The notes: generated by a model not told the origin, from the sequence alone. Positions 36,984-48,235 are shown, counted from the stretch's first letter. The stretch: 64,000 bases of DNA from Aquificota bacterium (GCA_015486015.1 WFSL01000014.1:1-64000); one strand, 5' to 3'. Program-made: numbers and translations.

Positions 36984-38150
36984 TTACTTGAGGCCGGCAG
37001 CCTGGACTACCTTTTCAGCCGCCTCGGCCATGCTCTTGGCGGTGATAAAAGAGAGCCCAGAATTCTCCAAAATCCCCATACCCTCGTCCCTGTTGGTACC
37101 CTCTAAACGCACCACCATAGGTACAGTTACTTCAAGGCTCTTGGCAGCTTGGGCAATCCCATTAGCCACCCTATCACACCGAACAATACCACCAAAGATA
37201 TTAACCAATACAGCTTTCACATTGGGGTCAGAAATAAGGATTCTAAAGGCATTTTCCACCCTCTCTGCACTGGCTGCACCACCCACATCCAAGAAGTTGG
37301 CAGGCTCACCGCCGTAAATCTTGATGATGTCCATAGTGGACATGGCCAGCCCCGCACCGTTCACCATACAGCCAATGTTGCCGTCCAGCTTGATGTAATT
37401 GAGGTTGTACTTCTTGGCCTCCACCTCCAACGGATCTTCTTCATTCGGATCCCTCATAGCCGCCACCTCGGGATGACGATAAAGGGCATCGTCGTCGAAG
37501 TTCATCTTGGCATCCAAGGCTATAATGTCACCCTCTTTGGTGATCACCAACGGGTTAATCTCGGCAAGGGAAGCATCCTTTTCCATGAAGGCCCTGTAAA
37601 GATTAGTCATAAACTTAACGGCCTTCTTGAAAAGGTCCCCTGAAAGACCTAACCCGAAGGCCAGCCTTCTGGCATAAAAGGGAAGCATACCCAAGGCAGG
37701 GTCTATAAAGGCCTTGAGAATCTTCTCGGGACTCTTGGCAGCTACCTCTTCGATCTCTACACCACCCTCAGTGGAGGCCATCATCACAGGACACTCGGTG
37801 GAGCGGTCTATGACCATACCCAGGTAAAGCTCTTTCGCAATGTTGAGTCCCTGTTCCACCAAAACCTTCCTCACCAGCTTACCCTCAGGGCCTGTCTGAT
37901 GGGTCACCAGGGTCATACCAATGACCTGCCCAGCCATCTTTTCCACTTCGTCCAAGGAACGGGCCAGCTTGATACCGCCCCCTTTTCCCCTTCCACCAGC
38001 ATGAACCTGGGCCTTTACCACCCAAAGGTCACCACCCACCTCCTCAGCCACCTTCCTTGCCTCCTCAGGTGTGGTGGCAAGTCCCCCCTTGGGCACTGGA
38101 ATTCCATACTCCTTAAAAATCTCCTTGGCCTGATACTCATGGACCTTCAT
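36984..38150 (-). CDS. sucC: Succinate-CoA ligase (ADP-forming) beta subunit
   Basis: 388 residues, standard SucC. The ATP-grasp domain begins [38 protein letters not shown] near 48 and the conserved INPLVIT near 197 follow; the C-terminal CoA-ligase domain has [16 protein letters not shown] near 318. The Glu that shapes phosphate transfer lies in the family position. AAGGAGGAG precedes the ATG. It is separated from sdhB by 81 bp containing a G7/C7 hairpin. Confidence 0.95.
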   Translation of the reverse strand: MKVHEYQAKEIFKEYGIPVPKGGLATTPEEARKVAEEVGGDLWVVKAQVHAGGRGKGGGIKLARSLDEVEKMAGQVIGMTLVTHQTGPEGKLVRKVLVEQGLNIAKELYLGMVIDRSTECPVMMASTEGGVEIEEVAAKSPEKILKAFIDPALGMLPFYARRLAFGLGLSGDLFKKAVKFMTNLYRAFMEKDASLAEINPLVITKEGDIIALDAKMNFDDDALYRHPEVAAMRDPNEEDPLEVEAKKYNLNYIKLDGNIGCMVNGAGLAMSTMDIIKIYGGEPANFLDVGGAASAERVENAFRILISDPNVKAVLVNIFGGIVRCDRVANGIAQAAKSLEVTVPMVVRLEGTNRDEGMGILENSGLSFITAKSMAEAAEKVVQAAGLK

Positions 38151-38175
38151 TGAACCACTCCTCCTTCAAAGAATC

Positions 38176-38202
38176 GGGGGGGAACCATTGGGGCACCCCC
38201 CC
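38176..38202 (-). promoter_or_regulatory. G7/C7 intercistronic hairpin, sdhB-sucC
   Basis: Seven G (38176-38182) and seven C (38196-38202) on the plus strand form a very GC-rich stem with a 13-base loop in the sdhB-sucC gap. On the minus-strand transcript it is followed by GATTCTTT, a short U-poor tail, so partial termination or RNA processing between sdh and suc messages is more likely than full termination. Confidence 0.45.
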
Positions 38203-38231
38203 ACCACTTGAATCACTCTCCCTCTCCAAAA

Positions 38232-38945
38232 CTACAGACGACCCCTCAGAGCCATTCTACGAAGTTCCACTATGGCCTTAGTGGGGTTGAGATCCTTGGG
38301 GCAGGCCTCTACGCAATTGAAGATGGTGTGGCAACGCCAGATACCATGTTTGTCATCAATCACGTTAACCCTCTCTGCCCACCCCTCATCCCGAGAGTCT
38401 AAGGAGAACTTGGCCGCCTTGAGAAGGGCACAGGGACCCAGAAAGTCCTTGTCTGCCCAATATGTGGGGCAGGAAGATGTGCAACAGCCACACAGAAGGC
38501 ACTCGTATTTACCATCCAAAAGCTTCCTATCCTCCGGTGATTGAAGCCTCTCTCTATCAGAAGGCGGAGGCGTATAGGTAATGAGATAGGGCTTAACTGC
38601 GTAAAGCTTATCATAAAATGGCTCCATATCCACCACCAAGTCCTTAATCACCCTGAAACCCCTCAAGGGCTCAACTGTAATCACCTGGGTACCAAGGTCT
38701 TTTATCTGGGTTTCACAGGCCAAACCATTCTTACCATTGATAGTCATGCCACAAGAGCCACAGATACCGTGGCTACAAGCCCTCCTGAATGTGAGGGTAC
38801 CGTCCATGAACCACTTAATGTGAACCAATACATCCAATAGGGTCCACCCTTCCTGCACATCCACCTTGTATTCCTGGACCCTTCCCTTGGTCCCCTCATC
38901 CTTCTCAGGATCGTATCTGAATATTCTGAACAGATATTCAGCCAT
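38232..38945 (-). CDS. sdhB: Succinate dehydrogenase/fumarate reductase iron-sulphur subunit
   Basis: 237 residues from the ATG at 38945 after GGGGGGAGAG; a longer upstream frame is inside sdhA. Three clusters are readable: [2Fe-2S] in CSHGICGSCGMTINGKNGLAC near 57, [4Fe-4S] in CLLCGCCTSSCP near 148, and [3Fe-4S] in CHTIFNCVEACPK near 205. It passes electrons from SdhA flavin to the membrane subunits. The start is 11 bp after the sdhA stop. Confidence 0.95.
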   Translation of the reverse strand: MAEYLFRIFRYDPEKDEGTKGRVQEYKVDVQEGWTLLDVLVHIKWFMDGTLTFRRACSHGICGSCGMTINGKNGLACETQIKDLGTQVITVEPLRGFRVIKDLVVDMEPFYDKLYAVKPYLITYTPPPSDRERLQSPEDRKLLDGKYECLLCGCCTSSCPTYWADKDFLGPCALLKAAKFSLDSRDEGWAERVNVIDDKHGIWRCHTIFNCVEACPKDLNPTKAIVELRRMALRGRL

Positions 38946-38955
38946 CTCTCCCCCC

Positions 38956-40791
38956 TCAGAACTTCCTTTCTTCCGGCTGGAACCGGGTGATGACCACCGG
39001 CTTATAGTCAAACTTCACTCCTTCATCTGTCCTCCATGCCAAGGTGTGCTTGAGCCAATTCTCATCGTCCCTCTTGGGATAATCGGTCCTCCAATGGGCA
39101 CCCCTGGATTCTGTCCTGTTAATGGCAGATGCCACGATCACCTCCGCCGTCTGCAGAAGGTGCCTTAACTCTATGGTCTCTTCCAGGTCCAGATTGAACT
39201 TCAATCCCTTGTCCTGAATCCTAATATTCTTGTATCTCCTCTGAAGGTCCTTGATAATGTCATACATCTCTGTGAGTTCCTGCTCGTTCCTGAAAACCCC
39301 ACATTTTCGATACATGTTCACCTGCATAACCTCTCTTATCTTACCAGGAACCTCTGTACCATCTGCGTTTAGGACCCACTCCACCTCTTCTATGGCCTTC
39401 TTGGCACAGTCCATAGGCAAGGGCTCCCAGCACTCCACCACATCCAAGTAGGCTGCTATGTCCCTCCCAGCCCTTCTGCCATGGACGGAGGCGTCCAACA
39501 GGGAGTTACATCCAAGCCTGTTGGCCCCATGGACGGAGACACATGCACACTCGCCGGCAGCCCACATACCTTGGAGCCATTTTGACTTCCCATCGGCCAA
39601 AACCCTGCAATTGATGTCAACAGGAATACCTCCCATGGAGTAGTGCCCTGTGGGTTGGATAGGAATAGGGGCTTCAATGGGATCCACACCAACAAACTTC
39701 ATGGAAAGCTCCCTGATCTGAGGTAGCCTCTCCTTGATCTTTTCGGCACCCAGATGCCTTAGATCAATGTAGAGATACTCCTGCCCCCCTATCCCTCTAC
39801 CCTCTATAATCTCTTGCCATTCGGCCCTGGAGACCACATCCCTGGGGGCCAGCTCCATCTTGTCAGGGGCGTATTTGCTCATGAATCTCTCACCCTTGTC
39901 GTTGATGAGATGCCCACCCTCGCCCCTGGCACCCTCAGTGATGAGGAAGCCTTTACCGGCCAAACCCGTAGGATGAAACTGGACAAACTCCAAATCCTCA
40001 ATGGGGAAACCATTATCCATCATAACGGCCAACCCATCAGCAGTATTGGCCCTGGAATTGGTAGAGATATTGAAAAGCCTCGCATAACCACCTGTGGCAA
40101 AGAGTGTAGCCTTGGTATGAAACACATGGATACCACCATTCACAAGATCCCAAGCAACCACACCCAAGCACCTATCCCCTTGGGCAATTATATCAAGAAC
40201 AAAAAACTCAGGATAGAACCTCACCCCCAGCTTCACGCAGTTCTCCCAGAGACAGTGAAGAAGGGCATGACCCGTCCTATCGGCAGCCATACAGGCCCTT
40301 AAAACCTTTGGGCCACGACCAAAGTCGGTGTAGTGACCACCAAAGTAACGTTGCATAATCTTGCCTTCCGGTGTCCTGGAAAAGGGCACACCCATATGTT
40401 CATATTCAAGAACGACGGGGATGGCCTCTCTCACCATAAGCTCAATGGCGTCCTGGTCGCCTAAAAAGTCACTGCCCTTCACCGTATCAAACATGTGCCA
40501 TTCCCAGTGATCCTCCTCCAGATTAGCCAAAGCAGCATTGATTCCTCCCTGGGCAGCGGTAGAGTGGGACCTGGTGGGAAAGATTTTAGTAATAACGGCC
40601 ACATCATAGCCTGCCCTTTTTAACTCCAAAGCAGCATATTCTCCAGCAAGGCCTGCCCCAACAACCACCGCATCGTGCCTATGTATGTTGGCCAGTTCCA
40701 CTCCGATGGGTTCATGTAACTCCTTGGCCTCCTCAAAAGGCACAGAGGTGCTCTTGAACGTTCCCCTGTAATCCCCAAACTTTTCAGCCAT
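38956..40791 (-). CDS. sdhA: Succinate dehydrogenase/fumarate reductase flavoprotein subunit
   Basis: 611 residues. The FAD fold starts near 40 ([21 protein letters not shown]). The covalent FAD His is in [15 protein letters not shown] near 75. Active-site residues lie in [23 protein letters not shown] near 270 and the proton shuttle Arg near [21 protein letters not shown] near 420 is also conserved. It oxidises succinate or reduces fumarate on the cytoplasmic side. Direction cannot be told from sequence. It sits 20 bp after sdhD. Confidence 0.96.
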   Translation of the reverse strand: MAEKFGDYRGTFKSTSVPFEEAKELHEPIGVELANIHRHDAVVVGAGLAGEYAALELKRAGYDVAVITKIFPTRSHSTAAQGGINAALANLEEDHWEWHMFDTVKGSDFLGDQDAIELMVREAIPVVLEYEHMGVPFSRTPEGKIMQRYFGGHYTDFGRGPKVLRACMAADRTGHALLHCLWENCVKLGVRFYPEFFVLDIIAQGDRCLGVVAWDLVNGGIHVFHTKATLFATGGYARLFNISTNSRANTADGLAVMMDNGFPIEDLEFVQFHPTGLAGKGFLITEGARGEGGHLINDKGERFMSKYAPDKMELAPRDVVSRAEWQEIIEGRGIGGQEYLYIDLRHLGAEKIKERLPQIRELSMKFVGVDPIEAPIPIQPTGHYSMGGIPVDINCRVLADGKSKWLQGMWAAGECACVSVHGANRLGCNSLLDASVHGRRAGRDIAAYLDVVECWEPLPMDCAKKAIEEVEWVLNADGTEVPGKIREVMQVNMYRKCGVFRNEQELTEMYDIIKDLQRRYKNIRIQDKGLKFNLDLEETIELRHLLQTAEVIVASAINRTESRGAHWRTDYPKRDDENWLKHTLAWRTDEGVKFDYKPVVITRFQPEERKF

Positions 40792-40811
40792 AACTCAACC
40801 ACCCCCTCTTT

Positions 40812-41168
40812 TTAGGCTTTGAAAGGTATAACGGTGATGGCGCCCAAGATCAACAAAATCAAGCCTAAGGTGCATAGGCCATAATAGATCCACATCTGGG
40901 CCGTCTCACTATGGACATAATCTTGGATCACCATCCATACACCGTTGAGGCCGTGGAACAGGGCACATACCAGGAACATGAGATCAAACACCTTCCATGT
41001 AGCTGTGGCCAATCTGGGGGCCACTACAGCGTATGTAAGGGTACCCCCTTTGGGCAGATTATGCGTGACAGCAAAATGGATCAACAGGAGAATCACAAGT
41101 AGGATACCCGTGAGTCTCTGAAACAGCCACGCATAAAAACCACCAGATGTCCTTGGAAACTTCATCAC
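40812..41168 (-). CDS. sdhD: Succinate dehydrogenase membrane anchor subunit D
   Basis: 118 residues with three predicted membrane helices (about 20-40, 60-82, 93-114). Candidate haem-ligand or quinone-site residues are in LLLIHFAVTHN near 30 and ALFHGLNGVW near 72, the latter being the conserved SdhD/FrdD histidine region. It pairs with SdhC to form the quinone-binding anchor. It begins 7 bp after sdhC. Confidence 0.85.
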   Translation of the reverse strand: MMKFPRTSGGFYAWLFQRLTGILLVILLLIHFAVTHNLPKGGTLTYAVVAPRLATATWKVFDLMFLVCALFHGLNGVWMVIQDYVHSETAQMWIYYGLCTLGLILLILGAITVIPFKA

Positions 41169-41175
41169 TCACCCC

Positions 41176-41571
41176 CTAACCCGCTAATGCATGAAGGAAA
41201 TGGATAAACATGGGAACACCCCCAATTAGAAAGAGGATGATAGCCACCGCCATCATAGCTGCATATATCTGCTTATGGGCCTCCACACCCTCTTTGGAAA
41301 ATTCTATTACGATGATCCGAAGGCCGTTAAAGGCATGGTAAAGAACGCAACCCAGCAACCCTATCTCCAGCAGGAGAAAGATGGGCGTTTGCACTACACC
41401 CATCACCTTGTTAAAACCTGCGGGTCCCTGGGAAATATGATGGATCACCCAAATATGAAGCACCAGGTAGAAGATCAGTAACAAACCTGTTATCCTGTGA
41501 AGCAACCAGGCGATGGTCCCAACATGCCAGCGATAATGCCTTATAACACTTGGCTTTTCCAGCATACCCAA
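41176..41571 (-). CDS. sdhC: Succinate dehydrogenase cytochrome b556 subunit C
   Basis: 131 residues with three predicted membrane helices. The N-terminal basic stretch and WLLHRITGLLLIFYLVLHIWVIHH match the SdhC signature (H-R-x-T/S-G), and VLYHAFNGLRIIVIE near 80 supplies a haem-ligand His. It anchors the SdhAB head and carries electrons to quinone. AGGGAGG lies 7 bases before the ATG. The 74-bp gap to the fumarase gene holds a strong hairpin. Confidence 0.87.
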   Translation of the reverse strand: MGMLEKPSVIRHYRWHVGTIAWLLHRITGLLLIFYLVLHIWVIHHISQGPAGFNKVMGVVQTPIFLLLEIGLLGCVLYHAFNGLRIIVIEFSKEGVEAHKQIYAAMMAVAIILFLIGGVPMFIHFLHALAG

Positions 41572-41602
41572 ACCTCCCTTAAGAAATATTTATAAGTTAA
41601 CG

Positions 41603-41637
41603 GCCCGGCTGGCATCTCGATAAACCACCAGCCGGGC
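41603..41637 (-). terminator. Hairpin between fumarase beta and sdhC
   Basis: GCCCGGCTGG (41603-41612) and CCAGCCGGGC (41628-41637) form a perfect 10-bp stem with a 15-base loop, 9 bp after the fumarase beta stop. No U run follows on the minus strand (CGTTAACTT), so attenuation or message stabilisation are alternatives to termination. Confidence 0.5.
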
Positions 41638-41645
41638 ACATTCGA

Positions 41646-42206
41646 TTACTCTACCGCGTACTTCTTTCTCCCCTCCTTTTCCAGGTCATTACCATAAACA
41701 TCGTTAACCACAATAACAGGAAAATCCTCCACCTCAAGCCTCCTCACCGCCTCTGGCCCAAGATCCTCGTAAGCGATGACCTCTGCCTTCTTGATGCTCT
41801 TGGCGAGTAATGCACCGGCACCTCCCACAGCCCCGAAATATACACATTTATACTTCACGCAGGCATCAATCACCTCCTGAGCCCTGCCACCCTTTCCAAT
41901 CATGCCCTTCAACCCCAGCTCAATCAACCGGGGAGAGAAGGCATCCATCCGATAGCTGGTAGTAGGACCAGCAGAACCTATAGCCCAGCCTGGCTTGGCT
42001 GGAGCAGGCCCCACAAAGTATATCACCTGACCCTTCACATCAAAGGGCAGGGATTCCCCCTTGTCCAGGGCTGCTACCATCCTCATATGGGCAGCGTCTC
42101 TTCCTGTATAGATGACGCCGCTTATAAGCACAGTATCCCCCACCTTCAGCTTCCCCACATCCTCATCGGTCAGTGGAGTGGTCAACCTGATCTTTTCCTC
42201 CGCCAT
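41646..42206 (-). CDS. Class I fumarate hydratase beta (C-terminal) subunit
   Basis: 186 residues matching the C-terminal domain of iron-sulphur class I fumarases as a separate subunit. Blocks: LKVGDTVLISGVIYTGRDAAHMR near 20, GPTTSYRMDAFSPRLIELGLKGMIGKGG near 80, VYFGAVGGAGALLA near 118. With the alpha subunit it interconverts fumarate and malate; the oxygen-labile [4Fe-4S] cluster fits an anaerobe. It starts 11 bp after the alpha gene. Tartrate dehydratase has the same architecture, but the setting supports fumarase. Confidence 0.92.
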   Translation of the reverse strand: MAEEKIRLTTPLTDEDVGKLKVGDTVLISGVIYTGRDAAHMRMVAALDKGESLPFDVKGQVIYFVGPAPAKPGWAIGSAGPTTSYRMDAFSPRLIELGLKGMIGKGGRAQEVIDACVKYKCVYFGAVGGAGALLAKSIKKAEVIAYEDLGPEAVRRLEVEDFPVIVVNDVYGNDLEKEGRKKYAVE

Positions 42207-42217
42207 GACGACCCTCC

Positions 42218-43057
42218 TTAAATCACGGCTTCTTTGTGCCTGGCTGCATGGCAGTTAATGTTCACCGCACATGGCAGGCTGGCAATGTGACAGGGCTCCA
42301 TCTCAAAGTGCACGGCCAAGGCATAGGTAGTACCACCCCAACCCATAGGACCCATGCCCAGCTTATTGATCCTCTCCAGCATCTCCTGCTCCGCAGCAGC
42401 CAATTCAAGATCCGGATTGGGTTTCCCCAAAGGTCTCAGCAGTGCCTTTTTGGCCAAAAAGGCGGAACGCTCAAAGGTACCGCCAACCCCCACACCCACA
42501 ATGACAGGGGGACAGGGATTACCCCCAGCCTCGGAGCACCTCTGGACCACGAAGTCCTTTACACCCTTCAACCCTGCGCCAGGGGCCAACATAGTGACAC
42601 GGCTCATGTTTTCACTGCCTCCCCCTTTAGGAGCCAAGACAATATGTATCTTGTCCCCGGGGACAATATCAAAGTGAATTACAGGAGGGGTATTATCACC
42701 CACATTGGCCCTTGTAAAGGGGTGGCAAGTGGACTTCCTAAGGTAGCCATCCTTGTATCCCTGACGCACCCCCTCGAAGATAGCCTCCTTGAGATCACCA
42801 CCCACAAACTTCACGTCCTGACCAATCTCCATAAAGATCACAGCCAATCCGCAGTCCTGACAAATAGCCACCTTTTCCTCTCTGGCAATATCGGCGTTCC
42901 TTATAATCATCTCCAAGACAGACCTGCCAACGGGAGACTTCTCTTTCTTCAAGGCCTCCTGCAAGGCATTATACACATCTTCGGGAAGGTAATAATTGGC
43001 ATCCATACAGAGCTTTTTAATCACCTCGGTAACCTCGGAAACTTGCACTTCTCTCAT
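42218..43057 (-). CDS. Class I fumarate hydratase alpha (N-terminal) subunit
   Basis: 279 residues from the ATG at 43057, which has GGGGG upstream; a GTG at 43093 is an in-frame alternative. Cluster cysteines are in ICQDCGLAV near 63, a Cys in STCHPFTRANVGDNTPPVIHFD near 112 and one in SEAGGNPCPPVIVGVGVGG near 188. It lies 60 bp after mdh and 11 bp before the beta subunit. Together they complete the succinate-to-oxaloacetate section with sdh and mdh. Confidence 0.92.
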   Translation of the reverse strand: MREVQVSEVTEVIKKLCMDANYYLPEDVYNALQEALKKEKSPVGRSVLEMIIRNADIAREEKVAICQDCGLAVIFMEIGQDVKFVGGDLKEAIFEGVRQGYKDGYLRKSTCHPFTRANVGDNTPPVIHFDIVPGDKIHIVLAPKGGGSENMSRVTMLAPGAGLKGVKDFVVQRCSEAGGNPCPPVIVGVGVGGTFERSAFLAKKALLRPLGKPNPDLELAAAEQEMLERINKLGMGPMGWGGTTYALAVHFEMEPCHIASLPCAVNINCHAARHKEAVI

Positions 43058-43117
43058 ACCTGACCCCCTTCTAAATACCTCGGGGAAGGCCACTAAAAGG
43101 CCTTCCCCTATTGAAAA

Positions 43118-44074
<957 letters not shown>

Positions 44075-44152
44075 CTATGCTAAATGCTCAGGGCTCAGCA
44101 TAAACCCTGGCTCACACCCCGCTTCCATCACACCAAACCCTTGATTGGTGAA

Positions 44153-44181
44153 AGGTATCACTTATTCAAAAATGCTGTCAA
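44153..44181 (-). promoter_or_regulatory. Possible promoter for mdh
   Basis: A perfect TTGACA (complement of 44176-44181) is followed after 17 bases by ATACCT, or after 16 by GATACC, a weak -10. A second candidate further up is TTGACT followed by a TATAAA-like stretch around 44214-44236. One of the two probably serves mdh, as the upstream icd gene ends in a strong terminator. Confidence 0.4.
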
Positions 44182-44283
44182 GGTATCTCTACGCAGAAAA
44201 AGGCCAAACCTATTTATAATTGCACATTCTAAAGTCAAAATTTATCAACCCCTGCTCCCCCTTATCCTCGGGGAGCCAAATCT

Positions 44284-44323
44284 AAAAAAACAAAATGGGG
44301 TCGGAAGCAGCGCTTCCGACCCC
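44284..44323 (-). terminator. Rho-independent terminator of icd
   Basis: GGGGTCGGAAGC (44297-44308) and GCTTCCGACCCC (44312-44323) make a perfect 12-bp stem with a 3-base loop, 5 bp beyond the icd stop. On the minus strand the stem is followed by ATTTTGTTTTTTT, a textbook U tract. It separates icd from mdh transcription. Confidence 0.93.
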
Positions 44324-44328
44324 TCCTT

Positions 44329-46575
44329 TTACACCTCCTCCCACATCGAATCTATAATTGCATTGAACGTGGGGCTGGGACGCATCTCCTTCTCTACCTT
44401 ATCCTCATCGGGGAAATAGTACCCATTCAGATCCACAGCACGGTACTGTGCAGCATTGAGCTCCTCGATAATCTTGGACTCATTCTCAGAGAGCTTCTTG
44501 TACACCTTGTCGAACTTCTCCCTCAGCTCGGGGTCCTCATTTTGGTTGGCAAGGGCCTCAGCCCAATAGAGGGCAAAATAGAAATGCTCACCCCTGGTAT
44601 CTAACTCCCCTACTTTCCTGGATGGCCACTTCCTGTTCTCAAGCACCTTCGTGATGCCCTGATTAGCCGTATCCACAAGGATCTTCGCCCTCTTGTGGTT
44701 GTAGTTTTCGGCTATGAACTCGAGGGCAGACACCAGCGCTGTAAACTCGGCTATGGAATCCCATCTGGTGTGCCCCTCCCTTAAGAGCTGCTGTACGTGC
44801 TTGGGGGCTGAACCACCAGCACCCGCTTCGGTCAAGCGCCCACCAGCAAGCAGAGGTACAATCGAGAGTACCTTTGCGCTGGTTCCCACCTCCAAGATAG
44901 GGAAGAGGTCGGTGAGATAATCCCTCAAGACGTTCCCTGTAACAGCAATGACGTCTTCCCCTTTCCTCAGCCGCTGGCAGGTGAACTTCATGGCCTCTGC
45001 AGGGCTCAAGATATGGATTTCGAGTCCACTGGTATCATGATCTTGAAGATACCTCTTTACCTTCTTAATCTGTTCAGCGTGATGCGCCCTATTTTCATCG
45101 AGCCAGAAGACCACAGGACAACCCCTGGATCTACCCACCTCGACGGCAAGCTTCACCCAATCCTTAACCGCTATATCCTTAACCTGACACGCCCTCCAGA
45201 TGTCATCTTTCTCTACCTTATGCTCTATAAGCACATTACCATCAGCGTCCACCACCCTGACAGTCCCATTGGCAGGGGCCTGGAAGGTCTTATCGTGGGA
45301 TCCGTACTCCTCGGCCTTCATGGCCATGAGTCCGATGTCCACCACTGTGCCCATAGTCGTTCTGTCAAAGGCACCGTTCCTCTTGCAGTCCTCAATAATC
45401 TCCTCATAGAGTGTGGCATAGCATCTATCAGGAATAACAGCCTTTGCATCGTGGAGTTTTCCATCAGGACCCCATGCCTTACCCCCATCCCTCACGATTA
45501 GTGGCATGGACGCATCGATAATCACTAAGTTAGGTGCATGTAAATTTGTGATCCCTCTATCAGAATCCACCATGAAAAGCTCAGGATTCTTCTCAAAGGC
45601 AGCTTGAACGTCGGCTTCAATATTTCTCCTCTCTTCTTCCGGCAACTTCTGTAGCTTTTCATAAAGGTCGCTAAGCCCATTATTTGGATTTACCCCTATC
45701 TCCTCAAGGACCTTGCTATGTTTCTCGAACACATCCCTCAAATAAGCCCCAACAGCAAATCCAAAGATGGGGGGATCAGAGACCTTCATCATGGTAGCCT
45801 TAAGGTGAACCGAAAAGAGCACACCCTTCTTTTTGGCATCCTCAAGCTGCTCCTCAAAAAACCGCTGGAGGGCCTTTACATTCATAAAGGTGCCATCAAA
45901 AATCTCCCCCTTGGTTACAGGCACCTCCTTGAATAAGGTGGCGTTCCCCTTTTCATCAACAAACTCGATCCTGAGCGTTGTGTCCTTTTCAAGGGTCACA
46001 GATTTTTCATTCTCATAAAAGTCACCGTGACTCATATAGGAGACATGACACTTAGAATCCTTGGGCCACTCTTTAAGGGGCAGCCCCATAAGGTCGGGGA
46101 ACTTCCTCGCAGCCCCCTTAACGGGGGCAGGTATTATGCGTATGTTGTTACCTTGCCTGATCACAGGATTGACTGCACTTCCCAACACCTCAGCGTATCT
46201 CTCCCTTATTCTTTTCTCTTCTTCTGTCTTGGGCTCCTCGGGATACTCAGGTACCATGTATCCTTTCTTTCTAAGCTCCGCTATAGCACCTTTAAGCTGA
46301 GGCACTGTGGCGCTGATGTTGGGAAGCTTAACAATGTTTGACCCTGGCTTGTTGACGAGTTCACCAAGCTCCGCGAGATGATCCGGCACCCGCTGATCCT
46401 CCCTCAAATAATCGGGAAAGGCTGCCATGGTCCTGCCAGCAAGGGAGATGTTTTTCACTGTCACCTCAACATCAGCGGTCTTGACAAATTGCCTGATAAT
46501 GGGAAGCAGCGAAAAAGACGCAAGATAAGGTGCCTCGTCTGTCTTTGTCCAGATTATCGTTGGTCCTTCATTCAT
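44329..46575 (-). CDS. icd: Monomeric NADP-dependent isocitrate dehydrogenase
   Basis: 748 residues, the size of the monomeric IDH family (about 740). Recognised by [24 protein letters not shown] at the N-terminus, [23 protein letters not shown] near 103, [21 protein letters not shown] near 342, HGDF near 181 and [10 protein letters not shown] near 583. It converts isocitrate to 2-oxoglutarate and CO2, making NADPH. It differs from the short dimeric IDH common in bacteria. Flanked by its own promoter-like TTGACA and a strong terminator, it appears to be a single-gene unit. Confidence 0.95.
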   Translation of the reverse strand: MNEGPTIIWTKTDEAPYLASFSLLPIIRQFVKTADVEVTVKNISLAGRTMAAFPDYLREDQRVPDHLAELGELVNKPGSNIVKLPNISATVPQLKGAIAELRKKGYMVPEYPEEPKTEEEKRIRERYAEVLGSAVNPVIRQGNNIRIIPAPVKGAARKFPDLMGLPLKEWPKDSKCHVSYMSHGDFYENEKSVTLEKDTTLRIEFVDEKGNATLFKEVPVTKGEIFDGTFMNVKALQRFFEEQLEDAKKKGVLFSVHLKATMMKVSDPPIFGFAVGAYLRDVFEKHSKVLEEIGVNPNNGLSDLYEKLQKLPEEERRNIEADVQAAFEKNPELFMVDSDRGITNLHAPNLVIIDASMPLIVRDGGKAWGPDGKLHDAKAVIPDRCYATLYEEIIEDCKRNGAFDRTTMGTVVDIGLMAMKAEEYGSHDKTFQAPANGTVRVVDADGNVLIEHKVEKDDIWRACQVKDIAVKDWVKLAVEVGRSRGCPVVFWLDENRAHHAEQIKKVKRYLQDHDTSGLEIHILSPAEAMKFTCQRLRKGEDVIAVTGNVLRDYLTDLFPILEVGTSAKVLSIVPLLAGGRLTEAGAGGSAPKHVQQLLREGHTRWDSIAEFTALVSALEFIAENYNHKRAKILVDTANQGITKVLENRKWPSRKVGELDTRGEHFYFALYWAEALANQNEDPELREKFDKVYKKLSENESKIIEELNAAQYRAVDLNGYYFPDEDKVEKEMRPSPTFNAIIDSMWEEV

Positions 46576-46605
46576 AACACGCCCCCTTTCTCAGGTCTCG
46601 CCCTT

Positions 46606-46634
46606 GTATTAAATGAACGGTACCAAGTTGTCAA
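46606..46634 (-). promoter_or_regulatory. Probable promoter of icd
   Basis: TTGACA (complement of 46629-46634), a 17-base spacer and TAATAC (complement of 46606-46611) lie 31 bp before the icd start. The -35 is perfect; the -10 matches at three positions including the first two. Confidence 0.5.
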
Positions 46635-46696
46635 TGAAGAAGATCAATTATTTAACAAAATAACTTTTAATTTCGCCTCCACCTTCTCCTTTGACT

Positions 46697-46727
46697 AAAA
46701 ACAGAGGGGATGCCATCGCACCCCCTC
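46697..46727 (-). terminator. Rho-independent terminator of gltA
   Basis: On the minus strand GAGGGGGTGC and GCATCCCCTC pair over 10 bp (one G-U) around GATG, followed by TGTTTTTAG. It lies 34 bp past the gltA stop and ends that message before icd. Confidence 0.8.
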
Positions 46728-46760
46728 AACTCAAGAATCAGCACCACTATTTATGCCTTT

Positions 46761-48068
46761 TTATGCCTTGGCTCCCTTAGCCAACTCCTCCATCATGTCT
46801 GTGGTAATGGACTTGGGCCTCTCGATGGGCTGGCCTACAGCCCTATCCCAAATGATGTTGGCACTGATGCCCAAGGCCCTGCCAATACCAAAGAGCACTG
46901 TATAGAAATCAAACTCCTTTACGCCGTAATGGTACTGGAGACAACCAGAATGGGCATCGACATTGGGCCAGGGGTTCTTAGCCTTCCCATGCTTCTTGAG
47001 GACCTCGGGAATCACCTCATAGGCACAACTCACCGTCTGGAATACCGGATCATCTGGACAGTGCTTAAGGGCAAACTCCCTCTGAGACTTATACCTTGGA
47101 TCCGTCTGCCTAAGGACAGCGTGACCATAACCAGGAATCACGCGGCCAGAATTCAGTGTATCCCATGCGTACTGCTCCATCTGCTCCTTGGTAGGCACCC
47201 CACCAAAGTGCTCCATCACGCCCAAGATCCAACCCAGGCACTCCTGATTGGCCAGACCATGGAGGGGACCTGCCAAACCACAGAGGCCTGCTGCCCAGGC
47301 GTAATAAATGTCGGAAAGGGCAGAAGCCACCAGATGGGCAGTATGGGCACTTACATTCCCACTCTCATGGTCGCTGTGCAGGATAAAGTAAAGCTTCATT
47401 AGCTCCCTATAAGCAGGATCGGGCACGCCCATCATATGAGCAAAGTTGGAACCCCAGTCTAACTCAGGGTCAGGAGGAATGGGGGTATCGGATCTGTATT
47501 TCATTCTGTAAATGTAAGCTCCAATAGTGGGAAGCTTGGCCAGGAAGTTCATCACATCCTCATACATGGCATCCCAGTACTCTTCCCTCCTCATTCCCTC
47601 AGCGTAACGCTTGGCAAATACGGATTCCCTTTGCATTGCCAAGACAGCCTCGGCGAACATGGTCATGGGGTGGGTATCTCGAGGCTGTGATCTCAGGACG
47701 TCATAAACATACTCAGGCACTTGGCCCCTGGCCTTCCATTCTGCTTCCACCTCCTCAGCCTCCTCCATGGTGGGGAGATCCCCTGTCAGCAAGAGATAGT
47801 AAAAACCCCCTACCAGAGGAACCTCAGCCCCTGCCCTTCTGGGGAGCTTCTCCAACACCTCAGGAATAGTGTAACCACGGAATCGGATCCCCTCGTAAGG
47901 ATCAAGATAAGAGATATCAGTGAGAAGACACTTGATGCCCCTCATCCCTCCAGCTACCTGGGCCACCGTCACCTGGTCTATTACCACGTTACCATATTCC
48001 TTACGGATCTTGTTGTAGCGGTCCCTCGCAGCTGGGATCTTTGAAGCCAACTTCTCTTTTAAGGACAT
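46761..48068 (-). CDS. gltA: Citrate (Si)-synthase, eukaryotic (mitochondrial)-like type
   Basis: 435 residues from the ATG at 48068, six bases after AGGAGG. The sequence follows mitochondrial citrate synthase rather than the usual bacterial type: GPLHGLANQE near 263 (with the first catalytic His), VIPGYGHAVLR near 309 (second His), DPRYKSQREFALKH, and PWPNVDAHSG near 364 with the catalytic Asp. This subgroup is known from Geobacter, and citrate synthases of anaerobic sulphur reducers can run in reverse; that is family knowledge, not shown here. Its own TTGACA promoter and terminator make it a separate unit. Confidence 0.94.
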   Translation of the reverse strand: MSLKEKLASKIPAARDRYNKIRKEYGNVVIDQVTVAQVAGGMRGIKCLLTDISYLDPYEGIRFRGYTIPEVLEKLPRRAGAEVPLVGGFYYLLLTGDLPTMEEAEEVEAEWKARGQVPEYVYDVLRSQPRDTHPMTMFAEAVLAMQRESVFAKRYAEGMRREEYWDAMYEDVMNFLAKLPTIGAYIYRMKYRSDTPIPPDPELDWGSNFAHMMGVPDPAYRELMKLYFILHSDHESGNVSAHTAHLVASALSDIYYAWAAGLCGLAGPLHGLANQECLGWILGVMEHFGGVPTKEQMEQYAWDTLNSGRVIPGYGHAVLRQTDPRYKSQREFALKHCPDDPVFQTVSCAYEVIPEVLKKHGKAKNPWPNVDAHSGCLQYHYGVKEFDFYTVLFGIGRALGISANIIWDRAVGQPIERPKSITTDMMEELAKGAKA

Positions 48069-48100
48069 ACCCCACCTCCTCATTTTATTGGGCACAGATA

Positions 48101-48129
48101 GAGATAGTATTAACAAATTCAAATGTCAA
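48101..48129 (-). promoter_or_regulatory. Probable promoter of gltA
   Basis: A perfect TTGACA (complement of 48124-48129), then 17 bases, then TATCTC (complement of 48101-48106), located 33 bp before the gltA start. The -10 is weak in its second half. Confidence 0.5.
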
Positions 48130-48235
48130 GCCCTTGTTAACCAAACATAAACTCAATGTTATTAACCTATTACAAACAAAGGTTCAGTGCTCTAATGCTC
48201 AACCTAAAAATTCATAAAAACACCGTGACTTTATG

